Assembly (NCBI RefSeq): GCF_001591665.1
Contig: NZ_BCVI01000065.1
Span: forward strand, 1 to 50,508
Source: Neobacillus soli NBRC 102451
Lineage (GTDB): Bacteria; Bacillota; Bacilli; Bacillales; Cytobacillaceae
Direction: 5' to 3'
Length of the DNA stretch: 50,508 nt
Below, one piece after another: positions 1 to 8,492 of this stretch. A program made the translations under genes and the position numbers. The notes beneath the pieces were generated by a model, which made no database searches, was not told where the DNA came from, and was given only the letters and a program-made list of their open reading frames with translations. Position 1 is the stretch's first letter; every line of letters starts with the position of its first letter.

Positions 1-235
1 GAAGTTATTTGGAAGTTGTGGAAAATCCCTCATACTTACGACATATTTTCCGCCACTTACGACATATTTTCAGAGACTTACGACATTTCATGGAAGTTAT
101 TTGGAAGTTGTGGAAAATCCCTCATACTTACGACATATTTTCCGCCACTTACGACACAATTTTAGCCACTTACGACATATTTTCAGAGACTTACGACATT
201 TCATGGAAATTAATTGGAAGTTGCGGAAAATCTCG
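1..235. repeat. Tandem direct repeats with ACTTACGACATATTTT subunits
   Basis: The block beginning GAAGTTATTTGGAAGTTGTG recurs with a 92-base offset (1 and 93), and a diverged third start lies near 203. Inside each unit, ACTTACGACAT followed by a T-rich tail recurs every 21-24 bases. The second unit carries one extra subunit. The block may continue left of the window. Open frames crossing it are low-complexity and have no ribosome site, so I treat it as non-coding. Nothing else is seen up to about 355. Confidence 0.8.
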
Positions 236-358
236 AATACTTACGTCGCAATATCCTCCAAATATTCAACTAAAGAACGCCATTTGTTGCATATCGCTTC
301 GTCCCATATTCAGTTGCAGCACTATCCAACCAATTTCTGCAGACAGTTAGTCCTATTA

Positions 359-400
359 ATTTTCGACAAAATTCGGGTGGTGCCTGGCACGATATGAGGC
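359..400 (-). repeat. REP-like palindromic element GTGCCTGGCAC
   Basis: The near-palindrome GGTGCCTGGCAC is preceded by CGACAAAATTCGGG. In reverse complement this is the same order (GTGCCAGGCACC, then a TTTGTCG tail) as the element at 42.63 kb and the core at 50.43 kb. A second half-copy, GAGGCACGATATGA, follows directly. It lies in the leader of the downstream regulator gene. Confidence 0.6.
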
Positions 401-490
401 ACGATATGATACAATGGTGTTTAAAATAATTAAAAATTCAAATAGTATCAGTAGTAATGATAGCTGCATTTGCTGGAAGGATTGATTTGA

Positions 491-2428
491 ATGTTATCGT
501 TAACGAAACGCCAAAAAGATATTCTACAGTTTCTAACAGAGTCCACTGAACCGATAACGGCTGAATGGATGGCGAAAGAAATAGGTATTAGTGACAGAAC
601 CGTCCGTAACGAGATAAAACAGTTGCAGCAAGACAGCAGTATGCTGGGGATTCAGATTGAATCCATTCGGGGAAAAGGCTACCAATTGAAAGTGTTAAGC
701 TCAGAAATTTTTTCAAATAAATCCTCTCTATTGTTTGAAGAGAATAACCGGTCAGCCACTCTCATGGAGCAGGAAGATAGGGTTCGATATCTATTAAAAC
801 GATTGCTGCTGGCTCCGGATTTTATTAGATTTGAAACGTTAGAGGAAGAAACGTTTGTTTCCAGATCAACGCTGCAGCAAGACTTGAAACTAGTCCGGCA
901 AATGATAAAAAAATATAAATTGAAAATCACGAACCGCCCACACTACGGAACAAGGGTAGAAGGGGACGAGTACAAGAAAAGATCCTGTTTATCCAATTTG
1001 ATCTTAAGAAAAAATGGGGATATTTCCTTGAAAGGTAATCCTTTACAACTAGTAGAAGGCGAACTTTTTGATAAGATAAAAGAGGTTCTGATAAAAAAGG
1101 TACATGATCATCCGATTAACATTTCGGATGTTGAACTGGAAAACTTGACCATTCACATTGTGATTGCATGTAAAAGAATACAAGAAGGCTTTATTATCGA
1201 TCCATTGGGTGTTCAATTAGCGAATGAACACGCATTTGAAAAAATGGTTTCAATGGAAGTTATTAAAGAAGTCGAGTCGATTACCGGGTTATCTTTTCCG
1301 AAATCGGAAATCGATTATATTATGGTCCATTTATTAGGGACAAAATTATTAACCCAAGAGGAAGTAACCAATTTTGGCGAATTTGATGAAGTAAATACTC
1401 TTGTGAATTGCATGATTGAAACATTAAGGACGGAGTTTAATTGGGACTTCCATAATGATTTAGAATTTATTAAAGGGATCACTTTACACCTCCGGCCAGC
1501 GATGAATCGATTAAGATACGGTCTAAATATGCGAAATCCGTTATTAAGCCAGACGAAGACAAAATTTCCAAGCGCATTTGAAGGCGCTGTTGTGGCTAGT
1601 AAATGTATAGAGGATTACTTAAATAAAGAAGCAGGTGAAAACGAAATCGCCTACATTGCGTTGCATATTGGAGCGGCTCTCGAAAGGATGAAGGAAAAAC
1701 AAAAACAAGCAAAAAGGGTTTTACTTGTGTGTGCAACCGGTATGGGAAGTGCACAACTTCTGTTCTATCACTTGCAAAATGTATTTAAAAGTGACATCGA
1801 AATAGTGGATACCATAAGTTATTATAATCTAACCACCTATAACTTATCGGGGATTGATTTTATTATTAGCACCATTCCAATTAAGGAAAGCTTAGGTATC
1901 CCGGTTCTTGTGGTCCATACATTTATAGAAGAGGAAGATATAACAACTATCAAGAAAAAATTAGTTTCCTCTAAAAGTGATCAACAGGAATATTTACATC
2001 CATCACGAATTTTTATTCATCAAGAATTGGATACCAAGGAAGATACGATTCGATTCTTATGTCATGAATTGTATAAACAAGGTCTTGTTTCAAAGGATTA
2101 TCTAGAACTTGTAGTAGAGCGGGAAAACCTGGCAACCACTTGTTTTGGCAATTTAGTTGCAATCCCGCATCCCATTAAACCCGTATCAAATGAAACATTT
2201 TGGACAGTATGTACGTTGAAATCACCGATCCAATGGGATGAACAAAAAATGGTTCAATTTGTTTGTTTATTAAATATTAAAGAAGGCGATACCGGTAATT
2301 TAAATCAAATGTATCAGCAATTAATTCAAATTATCGAACATAAATCCATTGTTCAGAAATTAATTAAAAGCAGCTCCAAAGAGGAAATCATCAAAACCAT
2401 GTATGAACAAATTGGTCACCTGAGCTGA
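491..2428 (+). CDS. PRD-domain PTS-type transcriptional activator (BglG/LicR/MtlR family)
   Basis: The 645-residue protein has the multidomain order of LicR/MtlR activators: N-terminal helix-turn-helix (about 5-60), a second helical region, two PRD domains with conserved histidines (segments LTIHIV, YIMVHLL, ITLHLRP, YIALHIG), an EIIB-like domain with its phosphorylatable cysteine at about 414 (VLLVCATGMGS), and an EIIA-Fru-like domain with histidine at about 560 (VAIPHPIK). Phosphorylation by PTS proteins should set its activity. It sits just upstream of a lactose-type PTS operon on the same strand and is most likely its activator. GGAAGG lies about 8 bases before ATG. The exact inducer is not visible. 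Confidence 0.92.
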   Translation: MLSLTKRQKDILQFLTESTEPITAEWMAKEIGISDRTVRNEIKQLQQDSSMLGIQIESIRGKGYQLKVLSSEIFSNKSSLLFEENNRSATLMEQEDRVRYLLKRLLLAPDFIRFETLEEETFVSRSTLQQDLKLVRQMIKKYKLKITNRPHYGTRVEGDEYKKRSCLSNLILRKNGDISLKGNPLQLVEGELFDKIKEVLIKKVHDHPINISDVELENLTIHIVIACKRIQEGFIIDPLGVQLANEHAFEKMVSMEVIKEVESITGLSFPKSEIDYIMVHLLGTKLLTQEEVTNFGEFDEVNTLVNCMIETLRTEFNWDFHNDLEFIKGITLHLRPAMNRLRYGLNMRNPLLSQTKTKFPSAFEGAVVASKCIEDYLNKEAGENEIAYIALHIGAALERMKEKQKQAKRVLLVCATGMGSAQLLFYHLQNVFKSDIEIVDTISYYNLTTYNLSGIDFIISTIPIKESLGIPVLVVHTFIEEEDITTIKKKLVSSKSDQQEYLHPSRIFIHQELDTKEDTIRFLCHELYKQGLVSKDYLELVVERENLATTCFGNLVAIPHPIKPVSNETFWTVCTLKSPIQWDEQKMVQFVCLLNIKEGDTGNLNQMYQQLIQIIEHKSIVQKLIKSSSKEEIIKTMYEQIGHLS

Positions 2429-2460
2429 TTGCTTACAAAAGCAATTGGCTTTTTTATTTT
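2423..2460 (+). terminator. Rho-independent terminator after the PRD regulator
   Basis: The stem ATTGCTT/AAGCAAT, flanked by AGC/GCT, overlaps the stop region and is followed by TTTTTTATTTT. It separates the regulator transcript from the PTS operon. Confidence 0.75.
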
Positions 2461-2544
2461 CAATTGCCTCCTTTTCTTTACTCAGCAGGTCATCATTTTA
2501 TTTAACGAGTACTTCTTTCCGTTACCCAAAGGAAATATCTCAAC

Positions 2545-2573
2545 TTAAAAATAAAGCGGTTACATCTTATACT
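2545..2573 (+). promoter_or_regulatory. Candidate PTS-operon promoter with cre-like box
   Basis: ATAAAGCGGTTACAT (2551-2565) resembles a CcpA cre operator and lies just before TATACT (2568-2573), a possible -10 element. No good -35 is seen, which fits an activator-dependent promoter. This is inference from motif resemblance only. Confidence 0.4.
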
Positions 2574-2621
2574 TACAGTGTAAAGTAACTGACATGATAA
2601 AAAGTGGAGGGGAAATGAAAA

Positions 2622-2951
2622 ATGAGCACTAAGAAAATTCTACTTGTATGTTCTGCGGGAATGAGTACAAGTTTACTAATGACTAAAATGCAAAAATCAG
2701 CACAGGAGAAAGAGATCGATGCCGAAGTTACCGCGCTGTCTTCTAACGAAGCGACTAAGTTATTGGCAAAGGAAAATGCAGATGTTATCTTGATTGGTCC
2801 GCAAGTCCGTTTCATGAAAAGTAAATTTGAAAAATTAGTGGCCGATTCCCATATTCCGGTCGCAGTCATTGATATGAAGGACTACGGTAGAATGGATGGC
2901 GAAAAAGTGTTAGGCACTGCATTAGAATTGATTAAAAACAATGGAAATTAA
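2622..2951 (+). CDS. PTS lactose/cellobiose-family EIIB component
   Basis: A 109-residue cytoplasmic EIIB of the lactose/cellobiose family. The P-loop-like KKILLVCSAGMSTS carries the phosphocysteine at residue 10, and the protein matches the usual single-domain length. It accepts phosphate from EIIA and passes it to the sugar held by EIIC. It is the first gene of the operon, with a strong GGAGGGG ribosome site 9 bases before ATG. EIIA follows 43 bases later. Confidence 0.93.
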   Translation: MSTKKILLVCSAGMSTSLLMTKMQKSAQEKEIDAEVTALSSNEATKLLAKENADVILIGPQVRFMKSKFEKLVADSHIPVAVIDMKDYGRMDGEKVLGTALELIKNNGN

Positions 2952-2994
2952 TTGTTAGGGCAATCTAACAAGCTAAAAGGAAGGGATACATCCA

Positions 2995-3318
2995 GTGGAA
3001 GAGCCAAAAAATTTAGAAGTTGTCATGGGTTTAATTATGCATAGCGGGAATGCCAAAAGCTTTGGAATGGAGGCCGTCCAGGCTGCTAAAGAAGGGAATT
3101 TCGAAAAGGCTGGCCAATTACTTGAAGAAGCAAATGAGGAATTAGTATTAGCACACCATGCACAAACTGGTTTGTTAACTCAAGAAGCTTCCGGGGAGAA
3201 ATTTGAGGTTACGCTATTAATGGTTCATGCACAAGACCATTTAATGAATGCGATTACATTTTTGGATTTGGTAAAGGAACTAATTGATGTGCATAAAAAA
3301 GTGAATGTACCTGATTAA
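2995..3318 (+). CDS. PTS lactose/cellobiose-family EIIA component
   Basis: A 107-residue all-helical EIIA. The hallmark VHAQDHLM places the phosphohistidine at residue 78, and a further conserved stretch LAHHAQTGLL lies at 52-61. The start is GTG, chosen because GGAAGGG lies 10 bases upstream. It transfers phosphate from HPr to the adjacent EIIB. Sugar specificity cannot be read from this subunit. Confidence 0.92.
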   Translation: MEEPKNLEVVMGLIMHSGNAKSFGMEAVQAAKEGNFEKAGQLLEEANEELVLAHHAQTGLLTQEASGEKFEVTLLMVHAQDHLMNAITFLDLVKELIDVHKKVNVPD

Positions 3319-3394
3319 TATGGATATCCAAACCGATTTGGATGAAAGTGTTGCTTTTTCAAAAGTCTATTAAATATTCAGGAGGCAAAAAAAC

Positions 3395-4483
3395 ATGAAA
3401 CGTATTGGTGTATCGATTTATCCGGCAAAGAGCAGCTTTGAACGTGACAGGGAATATCTGGACCTTGCAAGAAAGTATGGATATACAAGAATTTTTACTA
3501 GTTTGTTAGAAATTGACGGCGAACAAGATGAGGTTGTTACTAAGTTTAAAAACATAATAGAATATGGCAATTCTATTGGTATGGAAACTATCTTGGATAT
3601 TAACCCTCAATTATTTGAGCAGTTACATGTCAGTTATAACGATCTTGCCTTTTTTAAAGAATTAGGTGCGACAGGAATTCGTCTGGACCTGGGTTTTACC
3701 GGAGCAGAGGAAGCGAAAATGACAAAAAATCCATTTGGTTTAATCATTGAAGTCAATATGAGCAGTGGCACTAGATATATAGATACGATCATGAGCTACC
3801 AGCCTAATATGGATTATTTATATGCTTCACATAACTTTTATCCTCAAAAATATTCTGGGATTTCCCAGCGCCACTTTGAACAAACGACAAGTATGTTCAA
3901 TCAACATCATATCCATACGGGGGCTTTTGTCACCTCTCAAGAGGGCGATTTGGGACCTTGGCCGGTTCAGACAGGATTATCCACGTTGGAACAACATAGA
4001 AATTTACCTATTCATACTCAAGTTACCCATTATCGATTAATGGGAACGATTGATGATTTATTAATTGGCAATGCGTATGCGACGGAAGAAGAATTAAGGG
4101 CTATGTCAGATGCGTATCTAAACACCCACCCGACCTTTCAAATTGAATTTTCATCCCATGTTTCAGAATTAGAAAGGAACATGATTCTCGATGAGGTTCA
4201 CCAGTATAGAGGCGACCGATCTGAATACATGATTCGCTCATCTGCCACACGTGTTAAATATACTCATGAGGATATTCCGGCCAATCATACCCTCCCTATT
4301 AAAAAAGGAGATATTGTAATTTGTAATAATCATTTTGGCCAATATAAAGGAGAAACTCAAATCGCGCTAAAAGATATGGAAAATGACGGAGATAGGAATG
4401 TCATTGGCCATCTTACAGAAGAATCAATCTTTCTATTAGACTATCTAAAGCCTTGGTCTAGCTTTATGTTTATTCTTTCATAA
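3395..4483 (+). CDS. mupG: DUF871 / MupG-like 6-phospho-N-acetylmuramidase
   Basis: The 362-residue protein belongs to the DUF871 family: an N-terminal TIM-like barrel (KRIGVSIYPAKSSFERDREYL at the N-terminus) and a small C-terminal beta domain. Staphylococcus aureus MupG of this family hydrolyses MurNAc-6P-GlcNAc after PTS import. Position inside a PTS operon between EIIA and EIIC supports hydrolysis of the 6-phosphorylated disaccharide in the cytosol. murQ and murR are not next to it, so the rest of MurNAc catabolism would have to be encoded elsewhere, and a different phosphodisaccharide substrate is possible. GGAGG precedes the ATG. Confidence 0.8.
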   Translation: MKRIGVSIYPAKSSFERDREYLDLARKYGYTRIFTSLLEIDGEQDEVVTKFKNIIEYGNSIGMETILDINPQLFEQLHVSYNDLAFFKELGATGIRLDLGFTGAEEAKMTKNPFGLIIEVNMSSGTRYIDTIMSYQPNMDYLYASHNFYPQKYSGISQRHFEQTTSMFNQHHIHTGAFVTSQEGDLGPWPVQTGLSTLEQHRNLPIHTQVTHYRLMGTIDDLLIGNAYATEEELRAMSDAYLNTHPTFQIEFSSHVSELERNMILDEVHQYRGDRSEYMIRSSATRVKYTHEDIPANHTLPIKKGDIVICNNHFGQYKGETQIALKDMENDGDRNVIGHLTEESIFLLDYLKPWSSFMFILS

Positions 4484-4526
4484 AAGAACTTTTTTTAGAT
4501 AAAAACCTAATAAAGGAGTGAGTAAG

Positions 4527-5804
4527 TTGTTAGAAAAAGTAGAAGCAATCGCCGGGAGAATTGGTAACCAAAGACATCTCCGGTCATTACGGGATGGAAT
4601 TTTATTAAGTATGCCCCTTATTATTATCGGATCGATCTTTCTTATATTAGGAAACCTACCGATCAATGGATACACTGATTGGTTGGCTGACATCGGTTTA
4701 GCGCCTATTTTCAGCAAAATCGTGAATGGCTCTTTTGGACTGATGGCGCTTGTTGCCGTTTTTGGAATGGCCCATAGTTTAGCTGAGCATTATGAAGTGG
4801 ATGGCGTTGCCGCTGGAGTTATTGCCTTATCCAGTTTTGTCATCGTTACGCCAGACCTCATTTCGAAAGCGGGTTCCGGAATTTCCTATTCCTACCTCGG
4901 CAGCGGCGGCTTATTTGTTGCCATCGTAGTAGGTTTGCTCTCTGCGGAAATCTTTAGATTCTTCGTCCAGAAAAATTTTACGGTAAAAATGCCGGAGGGC
5001 GTACCGGTAGCAGTAGAGAAGTCCTTTGCTGCCTTATTACCAGGATTAATGGTGATCTTGTTTTGGGGTCTCGTTTATTTATTCTTAGGACTAGCAGGTA
5101 TTGATAACATTCATACGCTATTAACAAATACGCTAGGGAAACCACTTAGTGTTCTTGGTGGAAGTTTATGGGGCACATTGGTGATTATCGCACTAAATTC
5201 AATATTTTGGTTTGTTGGGATTCACGGTGCAAACACCATCAACCCGGTGATTCAACCAATTTGGTTACAAAATACGGATGCCAATCGACTGGCATTTCAA
5301 GCCGGAAAGGAATTGCCGCATATTGTTACAAATGAATTTATGTTTAACTTCGTTTGGATCGGCGGCGGCGGAGCCACCATTGGACTGGTTATTTGCCTTT
5401 GGTTATTTTCAAAAAGTAAAAATAATAAAGCAATGGGAAAACTCACGGTTGCACCAGGACTATTCAATATTAATGAACCAGCGTTATTTGGACTGCCAAT
5501 TGTCTTAAATTTCAAATTGCTCGTCCCATTTATTCTGGCTCCAATGGCTGCTGCGCTAATTACCTACTTTAGCATGGCTTCGGGATTAGTAGCAAAACCA
5601 ATCGGTATTGTCGTGCCATGGACCATGCCTCCAATCATTAGCGGGTATCTGGCAACGGGTGGAAAAATCAGCGGTGCCATTATTCAAGTCATTACTCTTG
5701 CTGTAACAATAGCCATTTACTACCCATTTGTAAAACTCTCTGATAAATCTCAGCTAAAAGAAGAAGCCCACGAGGAGTCAGCTGAACTATCAAAAACGGT
5801 TTAA
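4527..5804 (+). CDS. PTS lactose/cellobiose-family EIIC permease
   Basis: An integral membrane sugar permease of about 425 residues with roughly ten hydrophobic segments and the lactose/cellobiose EIIC pattern. I chose TTG at 4527 because AAAGGAG ends 9 bases before it. The alternative in-frame GTG at 4518 abuts that ribosome site and is unlikely. It completes the IIB-IIA-hydrolase-IIC operon, so imported sugar would arrive phosphorylated next to its hydrolase. A C-terminal charged tail (HEESAELSK) is cytoplasmic. Confidence 0.92.
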   Translation: MLEKVEAIAGRIGNQRHLRSLRDGILLSMPLIIIGSIFLILGNLPINGYTDWLADIGLAPIFSKIVNGSFGLMALVAVFGMAHSLAEHYEVDGVAAGVIALSSFVIVTPDLISKAGSGISYSYLGSGGLFVAIVVGLLSAEIFRFFVQKNFTVKMPEGVPVAVEKSFAALLPGLMVILFWGLVYLFLGLAGIDNIHTLLTNTLGKPLSVLGGSLWGTLVIIALNSIFWFVGIHGANTINPVIQPIWLQNTDANRLAFQAGKELPHIVTNEFMFNFVWIGGGGATIGLVICLWLFSKSKNNKAMGKLTVAPGLFNINEPALFGLPIVLNFKLLVPFILAPMAAALITYFSMASGLVAKPIGIVVPWTMPPIISGYLATGGKISGAIIQVITLAVTIAIYYPFVKLSDKSQLKEEAHEESAELSKTV

Positions 5805-5875
5805 GGTCATTGTAAAAGCTTTTAACGTGTTACGTATGATTTTTCGCTTCGAAGTATAATAGATTATTATAAAAA

Positions 5876-5900
5876 GGAGAGGTGCAGCTAGCACCTCTCC
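5876..5900. terminator. Perfect 10-bp hairpin GGAGAGGTGC/GCACCTCTCC
   Basis: A perfect inverted repeat with a 5-base loop lies 70 bases after the EIIC stop. There is no T tract, so it may be a processing or REP-type hairpin and not a true intrinsic terminator. Confidence 0.5.
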
Positions 5901-5948
5901 CTGCAACCTCCACCGTCAGGGTGGTAGTTGTCTAAGTAATTATTTTAG

Positions 5949-5986
5949 AATGAAGCAAGGGGACGGTTGTCTTGCTTCATTTTTTA
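5949..5986 (+). terminator. Rho-independent terminator
   Basis: An 11-bp perfect stem AATGAAGCAAG/CTTGCTTCATT with an 11-base loop is followed by TTTT. It would stop the PTS operon. In reverse it could also serve the convergent cytidine deaminase gene. Confidence 0.8.
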
Positions 5987-6026
5987 TGTTTAAAGCACAA
6001 GTACCGTCCCTCTGCAACACTTCGCT

Positions 6027-6425
6027 TTACATCTCTAGATCTGTAAATGCGTAGGGTAAGAGGTCTCTTAAGGTTAATTCTAGTATTTCTTTTTTGTCGT
6101 TTGTTAAATAAACTGGCATTTCAGGTGAGCAAAATTCTGCTAAAACTTGCCGGCAAATGCTGCAAGGCGGAAGAAAATCTTCTGTATCGCCAGCGATAGC
6201 GATTGCCTGGAAATCTCCCTTTTTAGAACCATTCGCAATGGCTGTGAAAATAGCGGTTCTCTCTGCGCAATTCGTTGCACCAAAGGAAACGTTTTCAACA
6301 TTTACGCCGTTAATTACTTGACCATCTTTCAGTAACAATGCTGCTCCCACGGCGAATTTAGAATAAGGACTATAGGCATTTGCTTTCATCTCACGAGCGC
6401 TTTCCATTAATAACTCTTTATCCAT
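6027..6425 (-). CDS. cdd: Cytidine deaminase
   Basis: The 132-residue protein is a homotetrameric-type zinc cytidine deaminase that converts cytidine and deoxycytidine to uridine forms in pyrimidine salvage. Zinc ligands are Cys53 (NCAERTA, with catalytic Glu55) and Cys88/Cys91 (PPCSICRQ). The substrate motif FAVGAALL is near the N-terminus. The upstream in-frame ATG (6434) touches the AAAGGA ribosome site, so the second ATG, 8 bases beyond it, is the start. It is monocistronic here, which differs from the usual era-linked position in Bacillus subtilis. Confidence 0.95.
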   Translation of the reverse strand: MDKELLMESAREMKANAYSPYSKFAVGAALLLKDGQVINGVNVENVSFGATNCAERTAIFTAIANGSKKGDFQAIAIAGDTEDFLPPCSICRQVLAEFCSPEMPVYLTNDKKEILELTLRDLLPYAFTDLEM

Positions 6426-6656
6426 ACTATTCATCCTTTCTTACGATTAAACTCATAACAGTCCCCTTTGAGGGGGATCACCAGCATTTTCCGGAAAACA
6501 TACACTATGAAAATTTCAATCTCAAATTCTTTGAAAAAACAGGAAGAAAGTATGTATGTTTTTCAAGTATTTTGCTGGTAGGACCTATTATATTAATGAT
6601 TTATTCCATGTATGTCAACCACAGAAATGTGACAAAAGTAGCGAGGTGAAGCAAAA

Positions 6657-6713
6657 GAACCGTCCTAGACCAGTGAAAAAATATCTACTTTTTCACTTGG
6701 TCTAGGACGGTTC
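6657..6713. repeat. Long near-perfect palindrome between cdd and the DUF3231 gene
   Basis: The arms GAACCGTCCTAGACCA and TGGTCTAGGACGGTTC, extended inward by GTGAAAAA/TTTTTCAC, give about 24 paired bases with a short loop. It sits at the 3' end of the minus-strand DUF3231 gene and could terminate it, but its size and GGACGGT ends suggest an interspersed repeat. GGGACGGT also occurs in the terminator near 5.96 kb. Confidence 0.7.
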
Positions 6714-6722
6714 CCATGGCTT

Positions 6723-7727
6723 CTATTGATTTGCCAATTGATCGCGGTCTACGGAAAGGGGTGGTTCCTCCAGCCAGCCATTTTGAATCATGATGTTAGC
6801 GCCATCCAAGGCATATGAACCAATTTCGGCGGATAGCTTAACGTAATGAAGAGGTAAATCTTTTCTCATGCTGGTTGCCATACTGGTTGCATAATATCCA
6901 ATACTTAGAGGGATTAACGCAGTTGTCATAAACATCATCATTTTATCTGAAAATGGAGCGGTTGTGGCATCTGTTATGCCAATATCCCACGCCATTGGTA
7001 CAGGCAAATTATCTTCTTCTAACACGGACCCAAGTACCTTCATATGTTTAAACGCAATCTCTCTTCCCCTTACCATGAATTCTCCAACCTCTTTTGATTG
7101 AGCCACTTGGCTATATCCCATCATTGTTGCATAACCAAGTGCATTATTTTGGAAGTTCAAAAATAAATTTGTTATTTCGATTACGGATAAGGGCCTTTTC
7201 TTCCCTAATAAATCAGCCATCCAATTTTGATCTTTAACAAAATTCACCTCATTTGGTGGGGCTACATAGGGGGAACGAATGTATAAGCCTTTTGATAACA
7301 AAAGACTTTTAACCATCGTATCAAAATCCCTCAATTCAAGAAGACATTCAGAAAAGTAAGAATCGATATCTGACCGAACGACTAATGTTTTGGAAAGTGC
7401 ATAAAAATTTAGTGCAGGTCTTCCCATATTCTGACTGAAAAATAAAATGAAATTGTCTGTAAATAATCTGGGGGCGGAGGTATTCACATCTTCCTCTACG
7501 TGAAATCCGTATGGCACTGGGTGACCTTCCTTTTGGAAAATTGCCGTTAGTTTTTGGATATGAGTTTCCGAAAGTTCTAATCCGTGCTTTATGATTGACC
7601 GTATTTCGGTATCTTCCACTATTTCCAAGAAGTATGTAAACAAACATCTACTCATGCTGCTATTCATGTATGCTGTCCAAAGTTGCGATACTTCCGAAGA
7701 CGTTAATTTAATGTGTTCAGTTCTCAT
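6723..7727 (-). CDS. DUF3231 family protein
   Basis: A 334-residue protein with two tandem helical halves (about 1-165 and 170-330), each resembling a ferritin-like four-helix bundle, as known for DUF3231 proteins of bacilli. Both halves share an SxSRCLFTYFLEI / ATMMGYSQVAQSK-type first helix and an end helix with repeated Ser/Met-rich residues. No signal peptide is visible. Function is unknown in the family, and spore or coat association is only a guess. A G-rich ribosome site lies before ATG. Confidence 0.8.
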   Translation of the reverse strand: MRTEHIKLTSSEVSQLWTAYMNSSMSRCLFTYFLEIVEDTEIRSIIKHGLELSETHIQKLTAIFQKEGHPVPYGFHVEEDVNTSAPRLFTDNFILFFSQNMGRPALNFYALSKTLVVRSDIDSYFSECLLELRDFDTMVKSLLLSKGLYIRSPYVAPPNEVNFVKDQNWMADLLGKKRPLSVIEITNLFLNFQNNALGYATMMGYSQVAQSKEVGEFMVRGREIAFKHMKVLGSVLEEDNLPVPMAWDIGITDATTAPFSDKMMMFMTTALIPLSIGYYATSMATSMRKDLPLHYVKLSAEIGSYALDGANIMIQNGWLEEPPLSVDRDQLANQ

Positions 7728-7799
7728 CCACTAACCCCCATACATTCTGGCTATTGGTTAGTATGAACAGCAAAGAATCATACTATTCTCAGCGAAAGT

Positions 7800-8279
7800 T
7801 CAAGATAATAATTTTACTAAATCAGCCTGGATGCTACTCGGATCGATTGCAGGGGCATAGCGTTTCATCACCTGGCCATCTCGGTTGACAAGGAATTTCG
7901 TGAAATTCCATTTGATCCTTGAGGATAGAATACCTGTCTTTTGTTCTTTTAAAAACTTGAATAACGGATCGGCATTAGAGCCGTTTACCTCTACTTTTGC
8001 AAAAATGGGAAAGGTTACACCATAGTTTACCTGACAAAATTCAGTTGTTTTTTCAATTTGGTCATATTCCTGATTATTGAACTGGGAACAAGGAAAACCC
8101 AATATCTCTAACCCGTGATCCTTGTATGTATCATATAATGTTTGAAGACCTTTGAATTGGGGGGTAAACCCGCATTTGCTGGCAGTATTGACAATAATTA
8201 ATGGCCGGCCCTCGTATTCTTGTAAGGATTTCTCCTCGCCATTCGGTAATTTTACCTGAAAGTCATAAATTGTTTTCAT
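7800..8279 (-). CDS. bsaA: Glutathione peroxidase-like thiol peroxidase
   Basis: The 159-residue thioredoxin-fold peroxidase has peroxidatic Cys36 in NTASKCGFTPQ, the LGFPCSQFNNQE loop and the WNFTKFLV motif that carries catalytic Trp/Asn. It is a cysteine (not selenocysteine) enzyme, probably thioredoxin-dependent, reducing hydroperoxides in the cytosol. The start was set at the ATG 5 bases after AAGGAGCG. An upstream in-frame start would put that ribosome site inside the gene. Length equals B. subtilis BsaA. Confidence 0.93.
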   Translation of the reverse strand: MKTIYDFQVKLPNGEEKSLQEYEGRPLIIVNTASKCGFTPQFKGLQTLYDTYKDHGLEILGFPCSQFNNQEYDQIEKTTEFCQVNYGVTFPIFAKVEVNGSNADPLFKFLKEQKTGILSSRIKWNFTKFLVNRDGQVMKRYAPAIDPSSIQADLVKLLS

Positions 8280-8423
8280 TTTATCGCTCCTTACTTTGAA
8301 AAGTGCCTTCAAATGAATGGGATAAGTTATAGTTTATTTCAGTATATACTATTTTTTAGCAATCATGTTTATTGGATAAACGGATATAATTGAAGTCCAA
8401 GCTTCTTTCGCAAATGAAGGTTA

Positions 8424-8462
8424 AAAACGGGCAGAAATCGGCTTCTCACCGATTTCTGCCCA
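8424..8462 (-). terminator. Terminator of pbuE
   Basis: The 13-bp stem GGGCAGAAATCGG/CCGATTTCTGCCC lies just beyond the pbuE stop and is followed on the minus strand by a T run. Confidence 0.85.
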
Positions 8463-8492
8463 TCTGGTACAAGCTTCTGAACTCTGGGGAAA

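Noticed and set aside
1..235. Possible CRISPR or short coding frames at the window start
   Set aside because: Subunits follow each other without spacer diversity, and the frames through them are low-complexity with no ribosome site.
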